Assembly: GCA_934317185.1 (NCBI GenBank)
Contig: CAKREJ010000042.1
Location: 1 to 11,861 of the forward strand
DNA from: an uncultured Anaerobutyricum sp.
GTDB lineage: Bacteria; Bacillota; Clostridia; Lachnospirales; Lachnospiraceae
Direction: 5' to 3'
Length of the DNA stretch: 11,861 bases
A program made the position numbers and the translations under genes. Shown here piece by piece: positions 1-6,142 of this stretch. Position 1 is the first letter of the stretch, and every line of letters starts with the position of its first letter. A model generated the notes under the pieces. That model was not told where the DNA came from, did not search any database, and worked only from the letters and a program-made list of their open reading frames with translations.

Positions 1-1248
1 AACTAAATAGTTAATTTCTTTTCTGTAGATTCTTCCTGAGTATGCTTCGTGTGGCATTGCCACAAAGTTCACTTTTTCGGAGCAGATTGTTTTGTAGATT
101 GGGTCTGCGATTACGATGTCTGCATCGGCTATGGCTTCTTTGATTTCTTCCTCTGAAGAAAGGAGTAAGACAGCTTTATCTGTGTATTCCGGTTCTGTCT
201 CCAGTGGACATATGACGGTGGATTTCATTCCATATCGTAATGCTATCGCTGCTTTTAGTGACTGGGATATAACCGATTCACCTATAATATAAATGTTACC
301 GCTGACTTTATTTTCTCCTGTTTTTTCTATTGTTGCTGTTAGACTTCTTATTTTTTCTGTGATCGAGACAGCTTCTATATTTTTCTTTGTTGAAAATGTA
401 GCGGTATCCTTTGTTTGTGATTTTTGTGAGATACCAAAATAGGCTGTCTGTGATTTTTTAGTCCAGGCTGATTCTATTAGTTTCTCGGACAGTATATTTT
501 CAAATCCGGTTATCGGTGTACCAATGACATACGGTGTATGAAAGCGTTCTTCTAATACTTTTGCTGCCAAAACTCCAACGGATGAGATGACGAGGTTTAC
601 ATCCGCTTTTCCTGCTTTTTGTATATCTTCTATGGAACTTCCCATAGCAAAGGTACTGATAATTTCAAAATGTCTGTTTAGAAATTCTTTTATAAAGTCT
701 AAGTTAGCATTTATGGAAAAATCGAGAGGGGTTGCTCCTAAAATATTAATTTTTATTTTCTTGCCCTGATGATTTTTATTCTCTTTAAAAAGGGGGACAC
801 CTGCCGGTACCAGCTCTCTTGCTATTGTTTCCATGGCCATTCCCGCTCCCTTTACATAGGTGTGCATTCCGCTTGTCGGGAAGTAAAATACAGGAATTCC
901 TGTTTGTTTTTCTATGACACGGGATATTCCTTCAAAATCTGTTCCTGTCATTAACGGAATCGGTGTGCGTACTAATGCAATAAAGCGAGGCTGGAGTTCC
1001 CTTGCTGCCCGGACGATGTCGTTAATAAATTTGTCATCATTCCCCATAATGGCATCCATCTGAGAAAGTCCGGAGATAAACACAAGGCTGTCCATATCGT
1101 ACCAACGTGGCTCATCATGAGTATTATAAGTAGAATTACAGCCGGATGGATCATGGATCACTACCATGCCCCCAAGCTCATAGAGGGCAGAACATACTCC
1201 GGATACGTCTGCCGTATAAGTCGATAATGTTACCGATACTTGTTTCAT
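1..1248 (-). CDS. NifK-like nitrogenase component 1 subunit, copy 2; 3' end cut by window edge
   Basis: The reverse strand is open from the ATG at 1248 to base 1. I read all 416 codons and found no in-frame stop, so the gene is partial, not broken. It begins MKQVSVTLSTYTADVSGVC. It aligns with the first NifK-like protein through DPSGCNSTYNTHDEPRW (Cys37 equals NifK Cys95; DEPRW at 45-49), SGLSQMDAIMG and TGTDFEGISRVIEKQTGIP. The NifK Cys70 and Cys153 positions lack cysteine. A Ser/Thr/Lys-rich stretch around residues 265-310 makes it longer than copy 1. The visible C-terminal segment VIADPIYK...MPHEAYSG matches the last part of copy 1, so only a few residues are probably missing. AAGGATG lies upstream of the ATG after a 74-base spacer. 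Hand-counted lines run about 22-48% GC, on average lower than the hyp region. Confidence 0.86.
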   Translation of the reverse strand, partial: MKQVSVTLSTYTADVSGVCSALYELGGMVVIHDPSGCNSTYNTHDEPRWYDMDSLVFISGLSQMDAIMGNDDKFINDIVRAARELQPRFIALVRTPIPLMTGTDFEGISRVIEKQTGIPVFYFPTSGMHTYVKGAGMAMETIARELVPAGVPLFKENKNHQGKKIKINILGATPLDFSINANLDFIKEFLNRHFEIISTFAMGSSIEDIQKAGKADVNLVISSVGVLAAKVLEERFHTPYVIGTPITGFENILSEKLIESAWTKKSQTAYFGISQKSQTKDTATFSTKKNIEAVSITEKIRSLTATIEKTGENKVSGNIYIIGESVISQSLKAAIALRYGMKSTVICPLETEPEYTDKAVLLLSSEEEIKEAIADADIVIADPIYKTICSEKVNFVAMPHEAYSGRIYRKEINYLV

Positions 1249-1322
1249 AAATACATCCTTTCCGGCAAAAATGATATGTCTTTTGTTATATAGGTCTAGT
1301 TAATCAAAAATTCCCCGACAGT

Positions 1323-2696
1323 TTAGACACAGCTTTCGCATCCCAATCCTTTGCGGACAATCAGATCTCTGGTATCTTTTTTTGTCTGATAAGCCTCCTG
1401 TATTTTTAAACAAAGTTCACAGATTCCATCGTACCCATGTAAGCCTCCACCTTCTACCATGTTTACGAAATACTCGGTATCAGAAAAATAAGCGGCTTTT
1501 TGTCCAATCGCAAGCACTTTTTCCTGCGAATTTCTTGGGTACACTCTCATGTTTGGATGTATTGTTGCACATATTTTAAGATCAGGTGCATTTTCCTTTA
1601 GCCACAGGTAATCTGCTTTTTCCTCTGCCAAAAATCCATCGGCAAATATTTTTACGACACAAAATCCATGTGTGATCAGCAGCTTCGTTAGCCCTAAAAT
1701 CCGGGGAACTGCCGTAGCATCTATTGTAATCGGCGTATCACCGACAAGCTGTTTCGTTTCTTTTAACAGGCTCTCACATTTTTTTTGAAGTAAAACGGTG
1801 TCTGACAGCTCACATCCCGGCATTTCTTTTACCAGACTTTTTAGCTGGGTATCTATCTCATTATAATCAAACGAAAACGGAAGATAGAGAAACTTCATTC
1901 CAAGTCGTTTGGATAACTGCTCTGCCCCGTATTTTGCCGGTGGATAGCAGGCAATATTTAAATAACTTTCTGCCATAGATAAATATTCATCGTAAGTTTT
2001 GCATTCGGTAATGTCTTTTACTGTATAACCTGCTTCTTTTGCAATTTGTTTTAATTCTGTTTCCTCTCCTGTTGGAAAATCATTGCCAATAATATTTATC
2101 TGTTTTAAATTCTTCTCACGCATTGGAAGGGGCTTATATAAACTGGCTCTTAACTTCTGATCCGGAGTCAGCCCTTCTTTTTGCATGATCGGATCCATGT
2201 AACAATCTACAAAACACTGCTCGGGGAATCGTTCTCTTAATGTATCATAAATATAAATGAGATCGCATCCCATAAAATGATGTACACACACAGTAAATAA
2301 AAGAACTACGGATGGTTTTTCCGGTAATTTGTGAAGAATATCACTTACCCCTTCGATTACAATCTCTTCCATCTGTCCGTTAAATAAATCTTCTTCTTTT
2401 ATTTCTACAAAGGAAAATCTGTCTCCTGCATTCATTTCTGCCGCAGTAAGGATCACACCTCTGTTACAGTTTGCACCGCATACATAAATCTGATGAGCAC
2501 CTGGTAAAAGCATTCCCATATGTACGATATTCCACGGTCCATGTGCCGGACTGTTATATTCTAATCCAGGAACAAAGGGTGATGGCCATGCCGCAGCTTT
2601 AAAAGGAACTTCTTCCTGCAATGCCGGAGTTAATTTTTCTTTTACCCGATTATTCCATGCTTCATCCTTTGCTTTTCCATGTAACATTTCAAGCAA
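1323..2696 (-). CDS. NifD-like nitrogenase component 1 subunit, copy 2 (Cys and His at FeMo-cofactor ligand positions)
   Basis: This is a 457-residue alpha-type nitrogenase-like subunit, starting at TTG 2696 (ATG 2687 is the alternative). Cysteines at 73 and 77 (YVCGANCNRG) and 137 (TVCVHHFMGCDL) correspond to NifD Cys88 and Cys154. An extra Cys is present at 144, and the Cys62 position is Leu/Glu in GLEYNSP. Unlike copy 1, it has Cys250 in LNIACYPPAKYG, which aligns with the FeMoco ligand Cys275 if one residue is gapped. It also has His420 in GGGLHGYDGI, matching PYHGFDGF around His442. The protein ends in a CESC pair (453 and 456) with one residue after it. An 80-base spacer from the nifH-like stop to the ribosome site contrasts with the tight spacing of the first trio. 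This is the better candidate for a subunit holding a complex metal cofactor, but that rests on alignment by eye. Confidence 0.87.
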   Translation of the reverse strand: MLEMLHGKAKDEAWNNRVKEKLTPALQEEVPFKAAAWPSPFVPGLEYNSPAHGPWNIVHMGMLLPGAHQIYVCGANCNRGVILTAAEMNAGDRFSFVEIKEEDLFNGQMEEIVIEGVSDILHKLPEKPSVVLLFTVCVHHFMGCDLIYIYDTLRERFPEQCFVDCYMDPIMQKEGLTPDQKLRASLYKPLPMREKNLKQINIIGNDFPTGEETELKQIAKEAGYTVKDITECKTYDEYLSMAESYLNIACYPPAKYGAEQLSKRLGMKFLYLPFSFDYNEIDTQLKSLVKEMPGCELSDTVLLQKKCESLLKETKQLVGDTPITIDATAVPRILGLTKLLITHGFCVVKIFADGFLAEEKADYLWLKENAPDLKICATIHPNMRVYPRNSQEKVLAIGQKAAYFSDTEYFVNMVEGGGLHGYDGICELCLKIQEAYQTKKDTRDLIVRKGLGCESCV

Positions 2697-2704
2697 AATC
2701 CACA

Positions 2705-2710
2705 CCTCCT
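2705..2710 (-). promoter_or_regulatory. Strong Shine-Dalgarno AGGAGG that decides the second nifD-like start
   Basis: A perfect AGGAGG lies eight bases before a TTG at 2696. A GTG codon at 2705 in the same frame is part of the ribosome site itself and cannot be the start. The next ATG (2687) is 17 bases away, too far for good initiation. TTG is therefore the best-supported start. Confidence 0.7.
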
Positions 2711-2728
2711 CTGTAAAATGTTCTACAG
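2711..2728 (-). promoter_or_regulatory. Small mRNA hairpin just upstream of the second nifD-like ribosome site
   Basis: In the transcript, CTGTAGA and TTTACAG can pair (seven pairs, one G-U) around a four-base ACAT loop. The hairpin ends right against the AGGAGG ribosome site at 2705-2710. It has no following U run, so it is not an intrinsic terminator. It could protect an mRNA end or modulate translation, but a stem this short may also be chance in AT-rich sequence. Confidence 0.35.
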
Positions 2729-2785
2729 CTTTTATAGCTTTTTAAAAATCTCAAAAATTTATCTTAGCCTGCTCTTACTTTATCA

Positions 2786-3541
2786 TCAGATTCCACACAG
2801 CTTCCTGATCTGTTTTGCAAGTACCCGATATTCTTCTGCCATCGGCGAATCCGGATATGCTTCTATTACTGTCTTTTGCTGTTCTTCTGCATCTGTAACA
2901 AGCTCACTTCTTGATAATGTTCCAATTACATTACTATGGATATCTTCTGCAAGTTCTGCAACTTTTTCATCCTCATTTTTTACATTTCTGCGATTTAAAA
3001 TAAGGCCTCCCAGTTGTGCATACCCTCTGTCCTTAAAGTTCTCTACCGCCATGGCAATATTCGCTGCTGCATGAATTGCCATATTCTCACCGGAGGTAAT
3101 GACAAATACTTTATCTGCATAACCACGACGCATCGGCATGGAAAATCCGCCACAGACAACATCACCAAGTACATCGTAAATTACAACATCCGGACAGTAT
3201 TTTTCGTAGGCTCCTTTTTTTTCTAATGTTTCTAAAGCTGCAATAATTCCTCTTCCGGCACAGCCAAGTCCGGGAGACGGGCCTCCGGCTTCTACACAAC
3301 AGACACCGGCAAAGCCTTCCTTAACGATATCTTCTAATGTAAAATTATCTTTTTTCGTTCGTACAAGGTCAAGAACCGTCTCTACTTTCTCACCATGACG
3401 CAGTAACACCGTTGAATCTGCCTTTGGATCACAGCCAATCTGCATCACTCGAAGTCCCTCACCGGCAAATACTGCTGCTATATTAGAAACTGTTGTAGAC
3501 TTTCCGATTCCGCCCTTTCCATATACCGCTATCTTAATCAT
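2786..3541 (-). CDS. NifH-like Fe protein (ATP-dependent reductase), copy 2
   Basis: This is a complete 251-residue Fe protein of the NifH superfamily, expected to donate electrons to the second NifD/K-like pair. It has the P-loop [10 protein letters not shown] (7-16), switch [10 protein letters not shown] (36-44), Cys94 in [13 protein letters not shown] and Cys130 in [11 protein letters not shown], the ligands of the inter-subunit [4Fe-4S] cluster. Arg97 matches the site that is ADP-ribosylated in some nitrogenases. I place the start at the ATG at 3541, where [11 protein letters not shown] is the normal N-terminus of the family and AAAAGGA lies nine bases upstream. A GTG at 3574 would add eleven residues and overlap the upstream gene by four bases. 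It is clearly diverged from copy 1 (for example between switch I and the first cluster Cys), so the two are not a recent duplicate. Confidence 0.92.
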   Translation of the reverse strand: MIKIAVYGKGGIGKSTTVSNIAAVFAGEGLRVMQIGCDPKADSTVLLRHGEKVETVLDLVRTKKDNFTLEDIVKEGFAGVCCVEAGGPSPGLGCAGRGIIAALETLEKKGAYEKYCPDVVIYDVLGDVVCGGFSMPMRRGYADKVFVITSGENMAIHAAANIAMAVENFKDRGYAQLGGLILNRRNVKNEDEKVAELAEDIHSNVIGTLSRSELVTDAEEQQKTVIEAYPDSPMAEEYRVLAKQIRKLCGI

Positions 3542-3570
3542 ATCTTCTTTTCCTTTTATCCGCACACTTA

Positions 3571-3819
3571 TCACACTTTTGCGTAAGCAGCCTTTGCTGT
3601 CACCCCGGAAAGCCGTCCTATTTTTCCGGACAGTTCACTGATCTTTGTTTGTGGAGCATCGATTACCAAACTGATAATACTGATATTTTTCTCCCGATAA
3701 GGAATCCCCATTCTTCCTACAACATACTCTGCATAATCATGAATCATCTCATTTAACTTTGCCGTACTTTCACTGTCCTCCACGATAATAGAAAGAACTG
3801 CAATCCTTGTATTCTCCAT
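3571..3819 (-). CDS. TM1266-family ACT-like putative regulator of iron-only hydrogenase system
   Basis: This 82-residue protein has the beta-alpha-beta-beta-alpha-beta pattern of an ACT/NikR-like ligand-binding domain. It begins TRIAVLSIIVED, continues with an alpha helix (AKLNEMIHDYAEYVVGRMG), then SIISLVIDAPQTKISELSGKIGRLSGVTAKAAYAKV. The arrangement and length fit the TM1266 family, whose genes typically lie beside the HydE/F/G [FeFe]-hydrogenase maturases. It has no DNA-binding segment, so it may act as a sensor or as a partner of another protein. It starts 18 bases after hypE behind AGGAAAAAC. Its TGA is followed 29 bases later by the preferred start of the second NifH-like gene. The assignment comes from recalled family sequence features, and the function of the family itself is not established. 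Confidence 0.75.
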   Translation of the reverse strand: MENTRIAVLSIIVEDSESTAKLNEMIHDYAEYVVGRMGIPYREKNISIISLVIDAPQTKISELSGKIGRLSGVTAKAAYAKV

Positions 3820-3837
3820 GTTTTTCCTTTCTCTAAC

Positions 3838-4854
3838 TTAACAGATTCTTGGTAAAAGTTCTCCACCTGGAGGCGGCAATAACGTTTCTGCTCCGATTTC
3901 TGTTGTGACTACAACTCTTCCCGGCATTTCTTCGGTAACTTCACCGATGATCGCTGCCTCTGTTGAATATTTTCCTTCACGCAATTTTGCGACAATTGCT
4001 TCTGCATTTTCCTTTGGAGCAAAAATGACAAGACGACCTTCGCAGGCAAGATACAGTGGCTCTAATCCAAGCATTCCGCACACACCTTTTACACTTTCCT
4101 GTACCGGAATCGCCTCTGCATTCAGCCGTATTCCTGTATGACTCTGCTCTGCGATCTCGTATAAAACCGTTCCTACACCACCTCGTGTTGCATCACGGAT
4201 TACGTGTACATCCTTCGTCACTGATAAAATATCCTGCACGGTTCCCCAAAGTGGTGCACAGTCACTTGTCACATCGGCATCAATTCCAAAATCCTCCCTT
4301 GCAAGAAGAATGGTGCAGCCATGTCTTCCGATATCTCCACTGACAATAACCGCATCTCCTGGTTTTGCCATAAATCCAGAAGTTTCTACGCCTTCCTGAA
4401 TCTCACCGATACCTGTTGTTGTAATAAATACACCATCAACCTGTCCTTTTCCGGCAACCTTTGTATCACCGGCAACAATTTTTACTCCGGCTTCCTTTGC
4501 TGTTTTTTCCATTGCGGCTGCGATTGCTTCAAGCTTCTCCATTGAAAAGCCCTCTTCAATAACAAAGGCACAGGAAAGATACAGTGGTTTTGCTCCCATA
4601 CAGGACAAATCATTCACCGTACCGCAAATGCTTAATTTTCCGATATTTCCTCCCGGAAATTCTGACGGAGATACGATGAATCCATCCGTTGTAAATGCAA
4701 TCTTTCCTTCTTTCATTTTTAATACTGCCGCATCATCACTTGTCAGTTCTGGATTGGCAAAATGTGCTTTAAATACCTGGTCAATTAATTCGCTTGTCTG
4801 CTTTCCTCCCGCACCATGTGCAAGAGAAACTGTTTTTCCTTTTAAGTTATCCAT
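3838..4854 (-). CDS. hypE: HypE, thiocarbamate dehydratase making the cyanide group
   Basis: HypE is a PurM/ThiL-like ATP-dependent dehydratase. Its C-terminal Cys is carbamoylated by HypF, then dehydrated to a thiocyanate, and the cyanide is passed to iron on HypC-HypD. The 338-residue protein shows LAHGAGGKQTSELI (11-24), SDDAAVL, TTDGF, DLSCMGAKPLYLS and GDTKVAGKGQVDGVFITTTGIG in order. It ends in PPGGELLPRIC, the diagnostic tail with the acceptor Cys338 as last residue. GAGG lies a few bases before the ATG, 23 bases after hypD. A TAA ends the gene 18 bases before the next start. It is intact by every visible motif. Confidence 0.97.
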   Translation of the reverse strand: MDNLKGKTVSLAHGAGGKQTSELIDQVFKAHFANPELTSDDAAVLKMKEGKIAFTTDGFIVSPSEFPGGNIGKLSICGTVNDLSCMGAKPLYLSCAFVIEEGFSMEKLEAIAAAMEKTAKEAGVKIVAGDTKVAGKGQVDGVFITTTGIGEIQEGVETSGFMAKPGDAVIVSGDIGRHGCTILLAREDFGIDADVTSDCAPLWGTVQDILSVTKDVHVIRDATRGGVGTVLYEIAEQSHTGIRLNAEAIPVQESVKGVCGMLGLEPLYLACEGRLVIFAPKENAEAIVAKLREGKYSTEAAIIGEVTEEMPGRVVVTTEIGAETLLPPPGGELLPRIC

Positions 4855-4877
4855 TGTTTTTCCTCTTTTTTATATAA

Positions 4878-5933
4878 TTATTCTCCTCGGCTGTTGTACT
4901 GGTAATATGCGGAACAGGCTCCTTCGTTCGATACCATACATGCCCCGATCGGATGAAGCGGCGTACAGCCTTTTCCAAATACTTTACAATCTGTAGGAAG
5001 ACATTTACCCTGTAAAACATCCCCGCAACGACAGGCAGGACTTGTTCTTCCTTCCATCTTCGGAATCGAAAACTTCACTCTTGCATCAAAGTCCTGTGCT
5101 TCTTTTCTTAAACGAAGTCCGGAATTTTTAATCATACCAAGCCCTCTCCACTGAGAATCGCATGGCTCCATCCATTCTTTAATTAGTTTCTGTGCCGGAA
5201 TGCTTCCTTCTTCCGTAACAACTCTTGGATAGGCATTGACAAAGAACGGCTTGCCTTCCGGGAACTTCTTTAATAATACAGCAAATGCCGTTAAAATCTC
5301 ACTGGCAGTAAAACCGGTTACTATACCGCTGATTCCCTCTTCCTCACAAAGCTTTTTATTTAATGCATTTCCGGTAATCGCATTGACATGACCCGGATAC
5401 AGGAAAACATCGGCACTGTTTTTTAACATTTCATAAGCACCCGGCATTGTTTTGTTTGCAGTAAGAAGGGCATAATTCGTAAGTCCTGCTTCTTTTGCCA
5501 TCTTTACAGAAAGACAGCTTGCCGGAGTCGTTGTCTCAAATCCAACAGAAAGAAACACAACCTGCTCTTCTTTATGCTCTCTGGCATATTCAAACGCATC
5601 CATCGGTGAATAAACCATCTGAATCTTTCCGCCAAGACTTCTGGCATCTGCAAGACTCTTTGTACTTCCCGGTACACGAACCAGATCCCCAAATGTACAG
5701 ATTGTCACATTTTTTTCTAAGGCAAGCCATACCGCCTCATCAACGAAGTCTGCCGGTGTAACGCAAACCGGGCAGCCCGGACCGGAAATAAGCTCTACTT
5801 GCTGTGGCAGAATCTTTCGCACCCCAAGATGAAATATCTCATGCGTATGAGTTCCGCACACTTCCATAACACGGACCGGAGGTCCATCGTAGCTCTCAAT
5901 GATAGCTTTCGCTTTTTTTAACTGTTCTTTCAT
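4878..5933 (-). CDS. hypD: HypD, Fe-S scaffold for Fe(CN)2CO assembly
   Basis: HypD is a [4Fe-4S] protein that, with HypC, holds the iron while thiocyanate from HypE is reductively split to give cyanide ligands. The 351-residue length is normal for the family. Visible motifs are MEVCGTHTHEIF (Cys26) and SGPGCPVCVTP (Cys54, Cys57), matching the catalytic cysteines (Cys41, Cys69 and Cys72 in E. coli). The C-terminal cluster-binding region near 298-347 contains CRCGDVLQGKCLPTDCKVFG, KGCTPLHPIGACMVS and EGACSAYYQYN. The ATG overlaps the hypC stop by four bases. HypE follows after 23 bases. No key residue is missing, so a functional protein is expected. Confidence 0.97.
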   Translation of the reverse strand: MKEQLKKAKAIIESYDGPPVRVMEVCGTHTHEIFHLGVRKILPQQVELISGPGCPVCVTPADFVDEAVWLALEKNVTICTFGDLVRVPGSTKSLADARSLGGKIQMVYSPMDAFEYAREHKEEQVVFLSVGFETTTPASCLSVKMAKEAGLTNYALLTANKTMPGAYEMLKNSADVFLYPGHVNAITGNALNKKLCEEEGISGIVTGFTASEILTAFAVLLKKFPEGKPFFVNAYPRVVTEEGSIPAQKLIKEWMEPCDSQWRGLGMIKNSGLRLRKEAQDFDARVKFSIPKMEGRTSPACRCGDVLQGKCLPTDCKVFGKGCTPLHPIGACMVSNEGACSAYYQYNSRGE

Positions 5934-6139
5934 AGTAATTCCTCCAGAAGATCTTCCGCTTCATCCTCATCTTCTTCTGTAATCTTTGCAATCGCAATAC
6001 CTGCATGAACCATTACATAATCGCCCGGCTCAAGGTTCTCGATAAGCTCCGCTGAAACTTCTCTCTTCGCTCCGGATGCATCTACAACTGCCATTCCGTC
6101 TTTCATTGTCATAACTTTTGCTGGTAATCCTACGCACAT
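5930..6139 (-). CDS. hypC: HypC, Fe(CN)2CO carrier chaperone
   Basis: HypC is a small OB-fold chaperone. With HypD it forms the platform on which Fe receives its CN and CO ligands, then carries the Fe unit to the target apo-enzyme. The 69-residue protein begins MCVGLPAKV, and Cys2 is the essential iron-contacting residue exposed after Met removal. The family motif GDYVMVHAGIAIAKI (39-53) includes the conserved His45. The last 16 residues are strongly acidic (EEDEDEAEDLLEELL). It starts 3 bases after hypF, with AAAGGGG upstream of the ATG, and overlaps hypD by 4 bases. HypC paralogues define which apo-enzyme receives the iron unit, so the target of this copy is a key open point. No hydrogenase large subunit is in view. 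Confidence 0.95.
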   Translation of the reverse strand: MCVGLPAKVMTMKDGMAVVDASGAKREVSAELIENLEPGDYVMVHAGIAIAKITEEDEDEAEDLLEELL

Positions 6140-6142
6140 AAT

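Noticed and set aside
1..1248. Pseudogene or frameshift in the leftmost gene, since no long closed reading frame appears there
   Set aside because: Codon-by-codon reading shows one continuous frame to base 1 with NifK-like similarity throughout; the stop is simply outside the window.
1249..1322. Promoter or terminator in the 74-base spacer before the last gene
   Set aside because: A TATATA box has no -35 at proper distance, and no GC-rich stem with a U run is present.
2706..2785. Internal promoter in the 80-base spacer (TTGAGA and TATAAA)
   Set aside because: The two boxes are only 12 bases apart, too close for a sigma-A promoter.
2718..3074. Plus-strand frame of 118 residues opposite the nifH-like gene
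   Set aside because: It is antisense to well-supported coding sequence, rich in Ser/Phe as expected from reverse-complement reading, and has no recognisable domain.
3542..3574. GTG at 3574 as the start of the second NifH-like gene
   Set aside because: The eleven extra residues have no counterpart in the family. The ATG at 3541 has a good ribosome site and the standard [11 protein letters not shown] beginning.
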